This document shows positions 26,727-33,951 of a DNA stretch of 64,000 nucleotides, one piece after another. This stretch comes from VXNE01 sp965261535 (GTDB taxonomy: Bacteria; Pseudomonadota; Gammaproteobacteria; Pseudomonadales; Azotimanducaceae): assembly GCA_965261535.1 (NCBI GenBank), contig OZ253469.1:930001-994000 (forward strand), given 5' to 3'. Under the pieces are notes generated by a model that ran no database searches, was not told where the DNA came from, and saw only the letters and a list, made by a program, of their open reading frames with translations. Numbering within the stretch: the stretch's first letter is position 1; every line of letters begins with the position of its first letter. Both the position numbers and the translations under genes were made by a program.

Positions 26727-27840
26727 CCGGTTGTCCGAATTCGCCGACAGCCGAGCTGGTGTAGACAAGATCGAGGCCACGGCGCGCGATGCCCAATTGC
26801 GCGACGACGCGGCGCAAGCCGCCGGTTCCTTCGGAATCGCCGCGCCTGCGCGGATCACTCGCTACGGCGCAGGCAATATCAACGACAGCTACCGCCTTTA
26901 CACACCCGCTAGCGGCGACTACCTGTTGCAGCGAATCAACCAGGCCGTCTTCGTCCATCCCGAACGCATCGCCCGCAACCTGGAACGCCTGTATGCGGCG
27001 CGGCCCGACCGGCTCCCCGAAATCCTGCGGGCGGCGGACGGTGGACTGCTGCATCGGGATGCCGACGGCGCGTTCTGGCGCTTGTACCGCTTCGTATCCG
27101 CGAGCCGCCACATGGACACTGCCCAGACGCCCGAAATAGCCCGCGAGGCGGGCCGCGCGTTCGGCGCGTTCCTGCACGAAACCCGCGGCCTGCGGCCCGA
27201 CGACTTCGAGGATACCGTGGCGGGTTTCCACGATCTGCCCGCCCGTCTGGGTGCGTTCGAACGCGCTCTCGGCGACGATGTCCGCAGCCGCGCGCGACAT
27301 GCGCAAGACGCCTGCACCGCGATCGAACGCTTTTCCGGCCTCGCGGCCATCGAGTTCCCGCGCGACCGCATCGCGCACAACGACTGCAAGATCAGCAACG
27401 TGCTTTTCGACGCCAACGCCCCTCGCGCACTCTGCGTGGTCGATCTGGACACCGTCATGCCGGGCGCCGCGGTCTTTGATTTCGGCGACCTCGTCCGCTC
27501 GGCGGCGGCCCGCACCGACGAGAATGAAACCGACGCGTCGCGCATCGGCCTCGACCTCGCGCGGGTCGAGGCCATCGCCAGCGGATTCTGCGCAACGGTC
27601 GCCCTGACACCTGCGGAAAAGGACACCTTGATCGATGGCCTCCTTTCCGTCACGTTCATGCTCGCGGTGCGGTTTCTGACCGACCACCTCGAAGGCGACA
27701 CGTACTTCCGCACCGCCTACGCCGATCACAACCTCGACCGGGCGCGCAACCAATTGGCCCTGCTGCGCGACATGGACGGTCAGCGACTGGCGCTGTCCAG
27801 GACAATCAGGACCGCCGCGAAGGGCGAGGCCCGTCGATAG
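26707..27840 (+). CDS. Phosphotransferase-family kinase, N-acetylhexosamine kinase-like
   Basis: 377 residues from ATG 26707 (MAAPSHNRLSEFADS). Aminoglycoside-phosphotransferase fold: ITRYGAGNINDSYRL (nucleotide loop), YLLQRINQAVF with the likely lysine position replaced by arginine, the catalytic loop IAHNDCKISNVLFD and the metal motif VVDLDTVMPGAAVFDFGDLVR. The N-DS-Y and DLDTVMPG signatures resemble NahK, which phosphorylates N-acetylhexosamines at C1. Substrate is inferred from similarity only. Confidence 0.75.
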   Translation: MAAPSHNRLSEFADSRAGVDKIEATARDAQLRDDAAQAAGSFGIAAPARITRYGAGNINDSYRLYTPASGDYLLQRINQAVFVHPERIARNLERLYAARPDRLPEILRAADGGLLHRDADGAFWRLYRFVSASRHMDTAQTPEIAREAGRAFGAFLHETRGLRPDDFEDTVAGFHDLPARLGAFERALGDDVRSRARHAQDACTAIERFSGLAAIEFPRDRIAHNDCKISNVLFDANAPRALCVVDLDTVMPGAAVFDFGDLVRSAAARTDENETDASRIGLDLARVEAIASGFCATVALTPAEKDTLIDGLLSVTFMLAVRFLTDHLEGDTYFRTAYADHNLDRARNQLALLRDMDGQRLALSRTIRTAAKGEARR

Positions 27841-27904
27841 TGCCTTGCCGCGCAAAACCGGTACCGGTAGTCTGGCCCTCTCAAGCCAAGTACGGACGCA
27901 CGCG

Positions 27905-28321
27905 ATGAAGTACCTCCACACCATGGTTCGGGTGAACGACCTCGACGCCTCCATCGACTTCTTCGAAAAGCTCGGGTTGAAGGAGTTGCGCCGCCACGAC
28001 ATCGAAGCCGGCCGGTACACGCTCGTCTTCATGGCCGCCCCGGGAGATGAAGGCGCGCAGGTTGAAATCACCCACAACTGGGACCCGGAAACCCTGGGCG
28101 GTGGCCGCAACTTCGGTCATCTCGCTTATCGAGTGGACGATATCTACGCGCTGTGCCAATCGTTGATGGACGCGGGGATCACGATCCATCGCCCGCCTCG
28201 GGACGGGTACATGGCCTTCGTGCGCTCGCCCGACAACATATCCGTCGAACTCTTGCAGAAAGACGGGCCCCTGCCGCCGGCCGAACCGTGGTCCAGCATG
28301 GCGAATACCGGCGAGTGGTGA
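27905..28321 (+). CDS. gloA: Lactoylglutathione lyase (glyoxalase I)
   Basis: Isomerises the methylglyoxal-glutathione hemithioacetal. 138 residues from ATG 27905 (MKYLHTMVRVNDLDASIDFF). Metal ligands of the two beta-alpha-beta-beta-beta modules are visible: H6, E57 region (AQVEITHNW), H76 (FGHLAYRVDD) and E122 (NISVELLQ). Upstream start at 27845 has no support. Confidence 0.92.
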   Translation: MKYLHTMVRVNDLDASIDFFEKLGLKELRRHDIEAGRYTLVFMAAPGDEGAQVEITHNWDPETLGGGRNFGHLAYRVDDIYALCQSLMDAGITIHRPPRDGYMAFVRSPDNISVELLQKDGPLPPAEPWSSMANTGEW

Positions 28322-28387
28322 GGGCACCGCCCATCGCTGGCGGGAAAGCGTAGAATGCAGAACATAGGCCGGGGAGGAACTTAAATC

Positions 28388-29395
28388 ATGGCAGAACCCG
28401 CAATCAAAACGGAAGAACCCGTAATCAGGTCCCAGACCACACTCGATCGCTCATGGAACGAAATCTGTGAGCTTGGATTGCAGAAACATGTGGCCGAGCT
28501 CGATGCCTACGGCTACACGATAGTCCCGCCCGAGATCGCCAACCCCAACGGCCTCGCGGATCGATTGCTGGAGAAGTGTCTCGATATCGCCGAGCGGCGC
28601 AACGGCGAGCGTCCCGACCTGGAGAACGGCTCGACGCACGTCAACCTTGAGGGGACGGAAGTGGGGATGCGTTACGTGGGACATACCTATCATCCACACG
28701 GCCCGCTAGGCGACGTGTTCCATTCGCTGCTCCTCGAGGACGAGGTGTTCCAGGAGGTGCTGATGAACCCGGTGCGCCTCGCGCTGGTCACGCACCTGAT
28801 CGGCTATAACGCGGTGATGTCGAGCATGGGCTGCTGGATGAAAGGGCCCAATAGCACAGCGCTGGCGTTACATGCGGACAACTCGCTGCCGTCACCGCTG
28901 CCGCCGCATGCCATCGGCTGCCAGACAACCTACTGGCTGACTGACTACACCCGGGAAAACGGCTCGACGGCGGTCGTGCCGGGTAGCCACAAGTGGTGCC
29001 GACAGCCGCTCGGCGAAGAGAAGATCGTGCCGGAAAAGGAAGGCGATCGCGGCAATCAGCAGGCGATCCCGCTCGAAGGCAAGGCCGGCTCCCTGCTGGT
29101 TCACCACAGCAACCTCTGGCACGGCGCGTACAACCGCACCGCGCCGGGGGTGCGCGTCAGCCTGACGAACTACATGCTGCGGCATTTCATGCGCACGACC
29201 GAGAACTACATCGACAAGATTCCGCAGGACACGCTCGACCGGCACACGCCGCGGTTCGCGATACTGACCCAGCAGGGCGTCAAGGTGGGAGGCTCGAACC
29301 CGGCCGAGACGACACACCGGGTCGAAACCGCCGAGAAGTATCTCGCCGCCTACGCGAAGGAAATCGGAGAAGGCTACCTGCCCGTGGAGCAATGA
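28388..29395 (+). CDS. Phytanoyl-CoA dioxygenase (PhyH) family oxygenase
   Basis: Fe(II)/2-oxoglutarate oxygenase of 335 residues. Ligands: LHADNS (HxD), distal histidine in HHSNLWHGAYNRT, and the arginine in GVRVSLTNYM for 2-oxoglutarate. The segment TTYWLTDYTRENGSTAVVPGSH is the family core. GGAGG lies 10 bases before the ATG. Members act on varied small substrates; the substrate here is unknown. The gene marks the left edge of an accessory stretch. Confidence 0.85.
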   Translation: MAEPAIKTEEPVIRSQTTLDRSWNEICELGLQKHVAELDAYGYTIVPPEIANPNGLADRLLEKCLDIAERRNGERPDLENGSTHVNLEGTEVGMRYVGHTYHPHGPLGDVFHSLLLEDEVFQEVLMNPVRLALVTHLIGYNAVMSSMGCWMKGPNSTALALHADNSLPSPLPPHAIGCQTTYWLTDYTRENGSTAVVPGSHKWCRQPLGEEKIVPEKEGDRGNQQAIPLEGKAGSLLVHHSNLWHGAYNRTAPGVRVSLTNYMLRHFMRTTENYIDKIPQDTLDRHTPRFAILTQQGVKVGGSNPAETTHRVETAEKYLAAYAKEIGEGYLPVEQ

Positions 29396-29730
29396 GCCGC
29401 GCGCGTCCTCGATGACGCTCGAGGGCCACCCGTGCTTTCGTAATTTTCCTTGCCCGCTGCTCCGGAATCCGAGCCCTGGTCGCACTTTCGTGGTCTACCC
29501 AGGACTCGAGACGTCTGGCCCGTTGGCGAGGGACGTTCACGTCGTCGCTGCACCAGATGATCTGGAAGCCAAAGGTCCGGAGTTTCCAATGAAGCCCGTG
29601 CCGGCAAGGGCAGAATCGCTTTTGTGAAGTGGGCCCTGACTTTGTCAATATTGAGCTGGTTCAGTCACCGCCTATGGCCTGAATGGGTGAGGCAGCGATT
29701 GGTAGCACCAGATCAATTCATGAGATAACG
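29396..29730. other. 335-base segment without a convincing gene
   Basis: A minus-strand frame (29648 leftward, MTKSGPTSQKRFCPCRHG...) and a + frame (29412-29627) are both open, but neither has a ribosome site or family-like sequence. It may hold the remains of an older gene. A+T is higher than in the neighbours near 29630-29720. Confidence 0.4.
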
Positions 29731-30126
29731 ATGAATGAAGCCTCCGAGAAAGCGGCCATCGCGGTCGTGCACGCGTTTATCGACACATTTAATGCGCAGG
29801 ACCACGAGCGTCACGCCAAGACGCTGAATTATCCGCACATCCGCCTGGCCAATGGCAGGTTCACCAGCATTGAAAACGCCAACGTCTTTATTGCGGGTTC
29901 AAAGCGTGGCGAATCGATGCTTGAACAGGAAGGATGGCATCACACCGCTGTGGCCAGCCTGGAAGTGGTGCACAGCGGCAATGACAAGGTCCATATCGCG
30001 CTGCGAAACGACCGTTGTCACGCCAACGGTTCGGTGTATCACAGTTTCGATACCTTTTGGATTGCGACCCTGGTTGAGGGCCACTGGGGGATTCAGTTCC
30101 GCTCCAGCTTTCTGCACACCAGCTAG
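29731..30126 (+). CDS. NTF2-like (SnoaL/DUF4440-type) protein
   Basis: 131 residues from ATG 29731 (MNEASEKAAIAVVHAFIDTF). The N-terminal helix with FIDTFNAQDHERHAKTLNYPH, then alternating strands ending GHWGIQFRSSFLHT, give the cone-shaped NTF2 fold. Such proteins are isomerases, hydratases or ligand-binding proteins; the specific role is unknown. Stands alone, and is followed by a strong hairpin. Confidence 0.7.
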   Translation: MNEASEKAAIAVVHAFIDTFNAQDHERHAKTLNYPHIRLANGRFTSIENANVFIAGSKRGESMLEQEGWHHTAVASLEVVHSGNDKVHIALRNDRCHANGSVYHSFDTFWIATLVEGHWGIQFRSSFLHTS

Positions 30127-30193
30127 TATCGAGAATTCGGCTGGCCTGTTGCTTGGGCTGAGTCTGGTCACGTATCGCACGGCAACTTCGGGT

Positions 30194-30230
30194 GCTGATG
30201 TCGGTGCCGAATAGTGGCACCGACATCAGC
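30194..30230 (+). terminator. Perfect 15-bp hairpin after the NTF2-like gene
   Basis: Arms GCTGATGTCGGTGCC (30194-30208) and GGCACCGACATCAGC (30216-30230) with loop GAATAGT, followed by TCTTGTCAT. Strong stem but only a weak T tract, so intrinsic termination is plausible but not certain. Lies 67 bases after the stop. Confidence 0.6.
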
Positions 30231-30301
30231 TCTTGTCATACCACCCTACTGGCGAATCACGCATCGATACGCCCGACCCTAAACGTTCGTTATCCCTGTC
30301 G

Positions 30302-30700
30302 CTAGCGATGTACGCCCTTCTCCCAGTGTCGGACCAACGGCGCCAGGTCGTCCCAGAATGCTTCGGGGATTTCCACCGATCCCGCTTTCGCGTTCGCCGC
30401 GGCTTCATCCGGCGTTCGACCGCCTGGAATAGCGCACGCGACCTGTGGATGGCGAGTGCACCACTGCAGTGAAGCTGCCAAAAGGGGGATCTCATACTGG
30501 TTGCAGAGGTCTTCGATCTTGCCGACGTGGGCAAGACATTCCGGACTAAAATTTCGTCGGCCCTCCGCAAGTGCCTGTGAGGGCCCCGTGGCGAGAAGTC
30601 CGATCTCCAGCGGCGTGGCGCAGGAGATTCCCATGTTGTACTTCTCCGCTGCGGGCAGGATGCGTTCCGCGGCGGTTTGGTTGAGCAGGCTCCAGGTATC
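30302..30700 (-). pseudogene. 3' fragment of an aldo/keto reductase (second copy)
   Basis: Aligns without gaps to the 3' 400 bases of the intact reductase at 31547-32497 (30301-30700 against 31546-31945), with about 28 differences by hand count (93% identity). Only about 8 of 133 residues change, so the copy diverged mostly at silent sites. The encoded part runs from WSLLNQTAAERILPAAEKYN to REWEKGVHR-like end (HWEKGVHR) and keeps its own TAG. Similarity stops abruptly at 30700, where the HigBA segment begins. No start or N-terminal half. Confidence 0.9.
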
Positions 30701-30740
30701 TAACCGCAGCCGGGCACGGCACGGGCGCACTTTTCAAAGG

Positions 30741-30775
30741 TTGACCTCGACCAACCGCCCTCCCATAATGGGAGG
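30741..30775 (+). promoter_or_regulatory. higBA promoter with overlapping palindromic operator
   Basis: TTGACC (30741-30746), 17-base spacer, CATAAT (30764-30769). The palindrome CCTCCCA-TAA-TGGGAGG (30759-30775) covers the -10 box, and its right half is also the GGGAGG ribosome site of higB. Such placement fits autorepression by HigA. Transcription would start near 30776, very close to the ATG at 30778. Confidence 0.6.
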
Positions 30776-30777
30776 CT

Positions 30778-31071
30778 ATGCGACTTATTGCTATCGGAAC
30801 TTTGAGAAACTTTTGGAGGACTCATCCCGACAGCAGAGAGCCACTGCAGGCATGGTACAAACTCATGAAGTCAGCAAGCTGGAAGACGCCCAATGATGTC
30901 AAAAGACAATTTCGTTCTGCCGGCATCATCGGTGACAACCGGGTGGTGTTTAACATAGCTGGCAACAAGTATCGACTGATAGTAAAAATTCACTACAACA
31001 CTGGAATTATGTACCTGAGATTTGTCGGAACGCACAAACAGTACGACGCCGTTAATGCCGAGGAGGTGTGA
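30778..31071 (+). CDS. higB: Type II toxin HigB (RelE-superfamily mRNA interferase)
   Basis: 97 residues: MRLIAIGTLRNFWRTHPDSR, SASWKTPNDVKRQFRSAGII, then RVVFNIAGNKYRLIVKIHYN and YLRFVGTHKQYDAV, all features of the HigB family that cleaves translated mRNA. Precedes its antitoxin (toxin-first order), with one base between the stop and the higA ATG. Lower GC than neighbouring genes, suggesting transfer. Located between the truncated and intact reductase copies. Confidence 0.92.
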   Translation: MRLIAIGTLRNFWRTHPDSREPLQAWYKLMKSASWKTPNDVKRQFRSAGIIGDNRVVFNIAGNKYRLIVKIHYNTGIMYLRFVGTHKQYDAVNAEEV

Positions 31072-31072
31072 G

Positions 31073-31438
31073 ATGGAGATCAAACCAATCAAAACCGAGC
31101 GGGATTATCGACGCGCCTTATCACGGATTGAGGACTTGATGGATGCCAGGACGGGTTCAGCAGAGGAAGACGAGCTCGATATTCTGGCTACGATCGTTGA
31201 AGCTTATGAAGAGAAGCGCTTTGCAATACCAGATGCCCACCCTCTGGAAGTCATCCGCTTCGTAATGGAACAAAACGACATGAGGGACAAGGACCTGATG
31301 CCGTTTATAGGGAGTTCTGGACGTGTGTCGGAAGTCATGTCCGGTCGGCGACCATTGACGATCAACATGATTCGAAAACTCCAGAGCGGTCTGAAGATAC
31401 CCGCCGACGCTTTGATCAGAGACTACGATGTGGCGTAG
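31073..31438 (+). CDS. higA: Antitoxin HigA
   Basis: 121 residues from ATG 31073 (MEIKPIKTERDYRRALSRIE). A helical N-terminal region is followed by an HTH_3/Xre-like DNA-binding domain (HPLEVIRFVMEQNDMRDKDL, FIGSSGRVSEVMSGRRPLTI, MIRKLQSGLKIPADALI). AGGAGG lies 8 bases upstream, inside the end of higB. Should neutralise HigB and repress the palindrome at 30759-30775. Confidence 0.92.
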   Translation: MEIKPIKTERDYRRALSRIEDLMDARTGSAEEDELDILATIVEAYEEKRFAIPDAHPLEVIRFVMEQNDMRDKDLMPFIGSSGRVSEVMSGRRPLTINMIRKLQSGLKIPADALIRDYDVA

Positions 31439-31503
31439 TAACACCAACTGAAGGCCATCGTACGTGGCTGGCAAATGCAGCGCTGCTCAATGTTTCCGTT
31501 AGA

Positions 31504-31550
31504 CTAGCCCGGATATTTCACCAAGGGTCGCGATGAAATATCCGGGCTAG
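31504..31550. repeat. Minimal CTAG-ended element (family 1, copy c)
   Basis: A 47-base element: CTAGCCCGGATATTTCA, 13 bases, then the perfect reverse complement TGAAATATCCGGGCTAG (17-bp arms). It equals the two ends of copy b joined, with the centre lost. The right CTAG contains the stop codon of the aldo/keto reductase. It can fold into a strong hairpin right after that gene and after higA. Confidence 0.9.
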
Positions 31551-32497
31551 CGATCTACGCCCTTCTCCCAGTGTCGGACCAGCGGCGCCAGGTCGTCCCA
31601 GAATGCTTCGGGGATTTCCACCGATCCCGCTTTCGCGTTCGCCGCGGCTTCCTCCGGCGTTCGACCGCCTGGAATAGCGCACGCGACCTGTGGATGGCGC
31701 GTGCACCACTGCAGTGAAGCCGCCAAGAGGGGGATTTCATACTGGTTGCAGAGGTCTTCGATCTTGCCGACCTGGGCAAGACATTCGGCACTGAAATTTC
31801 GCCGGCCCTCCGCAGATGCCTGTGACGGCCCCGTGGCGAGAAGTCCGATCTCCAGCGGCGTGGCGCAGGAAATTCCGATGTTGTACTTTTCAGCCGCAGG
31901 CAGAATGAGCTCCGCAGCGGTCTGGTTGAGAAGGCTCCAGGCATCGGGGACCACAGCGGTGTCGAATTCCCCGGTCACGATAAAGGGTGTATTGATCTCG
32001 GGGTCATTACAAGCAATGCCGATCCAACGGACCAGCCCTTCGTTCTGAAGCTTGCGAAGCGCGCCAAGGGCGCCATCGTCGCTCATGACTTCTTCCACCG
32101 GGTAACCGCCCGCATCGTGGATGTAGACGACCTCGAACTTTTCGATACCGAGGCGTTCCTGGCTGCCCTCGAAGGCCTGCAGAATGCCGTCGTACGAATG
32201 GTCCCGCCCTTCTCCGAGATAACCGACCTTGGTGACGACAGTACACTTGGCTGCCAGGTCCGGGCGCCGCTTGAGCGCTTCGCCGACGATCTTCTCCGAT
32301 CCACCTCGCGAATAGACGTAGGCCGTATCAATGAGTGTGCAGCCTCCCTCCATGGCGGCCAGAATGGTCTGCACGCCGAGCTCAAAGTCCATGTCCGGAG
32401 TACTAATGCCAGAATTCGCGGGCTTGCCGGAGTACATGCTGCCGAGCCCCACGATAGAAACCTCGAGACCTGTCCGTCCCAGAATTTTGGTTCTCAT
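31547..32497 (-). CDS. Aldo/keto reductase
   Basis: NADPH-dependent (alpha/beta)8 reductase. 316 residues from ATG 32497 (MRTKILGRTGLEVSIVGLGS), which has GGGAGG upstream. Active-site residues of the fold: D and Y in LIDTAYVYSRGGSE, K in VVTKVGYLGEG, H in VVYIHDAGGY. C-terminal cofactor region AIPGGRTPEEAAANA. Substrate not predictable. Its last 400 bases are duplicated at 30301-30700. The stop lies in the end of a family 1 element. Confidence 0.92.
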   Translation of the reverse strand: MRTKILGRTGLEVSIVGLGSMYSGKPANSGISTPDMDFELGVQTILAAMEGGCTLIDTAYVYSRGGSEKIVGEALKRRPDLAAKCTVVTKVGYLGEGRDHSYDGILQAFEGSQERLGIEKFEVVYIHDAGGYPVEEVMSDDGALGALRKLQNEGLVRWIGIACNDPEINTPFIVTGEFDTAVVPDAWSLLNQTAAELILPAAEKYNIGISCATPLEIGLLATGPSQASAEGRRNFSAECLAQVGKIEDLCNQYEIPLLAASLQWCTRHPQVACAIPGGRTPEEAAANAKAGSVEIPEAFWDDLAPLVRHWEKGVDR

Positions 32498-32619
32498 GAT
32501 TCCTCCCTCACTCCTGTTTCCCAATCAACAATTCGTTATTCACTAGCGGTTCCCAGTATCGCACTAATGTTCGCTGGGGCGTTCGCGATGTCGCTGCGGA
32601 GCGCCCGGTGAGGATGCCG

Positions 32620-33825
32620 TCATTGCTCCAGGCGCACGTCGTAACCCGCCTCCTGAAGCGACCCGACGACGGCTTCAACCTGTTCTTCGCCCCGCATCTG
32701 CAGCACCAGTTCGACCACGGTGGCACGCACTGTGGACGTGCCGAACGCGCGCTGGTGCACGATGTCCACGATGTTGCTGTCAAGTTCGCCCAAGCGCCGG
32801 GTGAGTTCGCCGAGCGCGCCTGGCTGATCGGGTATCTCGACCGCGATGCGCACCAGCCGGCGGCCGCGCACGAGGCCGCGCTGCACGACCGACGACAGCA
32901 TCATCATATCGATATTGCCGCCGGTGAGCACCACCACCGTCTTGCCGACAGCGAGCGTCGGATCCGCAATCACGGCGGCAAGGGCGGCGGCGCCCGCGCC
33001 TTCGGTGACGGTTTTCTCGATCTCCAGCAATTGGAAGATCGCGCGCTCGATATCGCGCTCGGCGACCGCCACCATATGGTCCACGGTCTGGCGGATGATG
33101 CGCATGGTCATGTCTCCCGGCGTATCGACGGCGATACCCTCCGCGACGGTGCCCGGCCGCGGGGGACTCGGATCATGGCCATGGAAGGCGGCCACGGCAG
33201 CGCTGAAACGTTCCGCCTGGACGCCAATGATTGTGATACCCGGGCGGAGCGCCCGAGCCGCGATCGCAGTGCCGGCAAGCAGGCCACCGCCGCCCACGGG
33301 CACGATGAGCGTGTCGACGTCCGGTGCCTGCTCCAGCAACTCGATGCCGAGCGTGCCCTGGCCGGCGACAACCGCTTCGTCCTCGAACGGATGCACCAGA
33401 ATCCGTCCCAGGTCGCGAGCCAACCCGTGCGTATATTCCAGCGTCTCGGCAAACCGGTCGCCGTGCAGGAACACCTCGGCACCGAATACGCGGGTCTGCT
33501 GCACCTTGGCGTTCGGCGTGTGGCGCGGCATGACGATGCTGACCTGGATCCCCAACCTGGCGCCGTGATACGCGAGCGCCTGGGCATGGTTGCCCGCGGA
33601 CATGGCGATGACACCTTGACGACGCTCGCCCTCGTCGAGCAGCAGCAGTTTGTTCAACGCGCCGCGTTCCTTGAACGACGCGGTGAACTGCAGGTTCTCG
33701 AACTTGAGATGCAGGTCCGCTCCGAGCGCCGTCGACAGGGTTTCCGACCGCTTCAACGGCGTCCGCGCGATGGCGGTTCCGAGTCGCGCCCTCGCCGCCT
33801 TGATGTCATCGAACGTGACGGTCAT
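32620..33825 (-). CDS. Threonine ammonia-lyase (threonine dehydratase) with ACT domain
   Basis: PLP enzyme converting threonine to 2-oxobutyrate. 401 residues from ATG 33825 (MTVTFDDIKAARARLGTAIA). PLP lysine in FKERGALNKL, AMSAGNHAQALAYH, the glycine-rich phosphate loop PVGGGGLLAGTA, and a C-terminal ACT domain at about 325-400 (VEIPDQPGALGELTRRLGEL). One ACT-like domain and about 400 residues fit the catabolic/single-ACT type, not the 500-residue biosynthetic IlvA. Confidence 0.9.
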   Translation of the reverse strand: MTVTFDDIKAARARLGTAIARTPLKRSETLSTALGADLHLKFENLQFTASFKERGALNKLLLLDEGERRQGVIAMSAGNHAQALAYHGARLGIQVSIVMPRHTPNAKVQQTRVFGAEVFLHGDRFAETLEYTHGLARDLGRILVHPFEDEAVVAGQGTLGIELLEQAPDVDTLIVPVGGGGLLAGTAIAARALRPGITIIGVQAERFSAAVAAFHGHDPSPPRPGTVAEGIAVDTPGDMTMRIIRQTVDHMVAVAERDIERAIFQLLEIEKTVTEGAGAAALAAVIADPTLAVGKTVVVLTGGNIDMMMLSSVVQRGLVRGRRLVRIAVEIPDQPGALGELTRRLGELDSNIVDIVHQRAFGTSTVRATVVELVLQMRGEEQVEAVVGSLQEAGYDVRLEQ

Positions 33826-33917
33826 GTTCTGTGTTTTCCCGGTCGATCCGCGCGACATTGTACCGGCGCAAGCGGTCGGCCACCGGCGCGCCGCTTTCGC
33901 CGCACGGGCCGATAGCC

Positions 33918-33951
33918 CCTGCTAGGGCGACGGTTTGAATGGCGCTAGCGT
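33918..33951 (+). repeat. Partial family 2 palindromic element
   Basis: GCTAGGGCGACGG, TTTGAATGGCGCTAG corresponds to the right part of the elements at 18233 and 22306 (AGGGCGACGG, TTTTTGTGGCGCTA). It covers the last codons and stop of the penicillin-acylase-like gene. Confidence 0.65.

Noticed and set aside
29412..29648. Possible genes on either strand after the PhyH gene
   Set aside because: No ribosome site, no recognisable family, and conflicting frames; recorded only as a non-coding segment.
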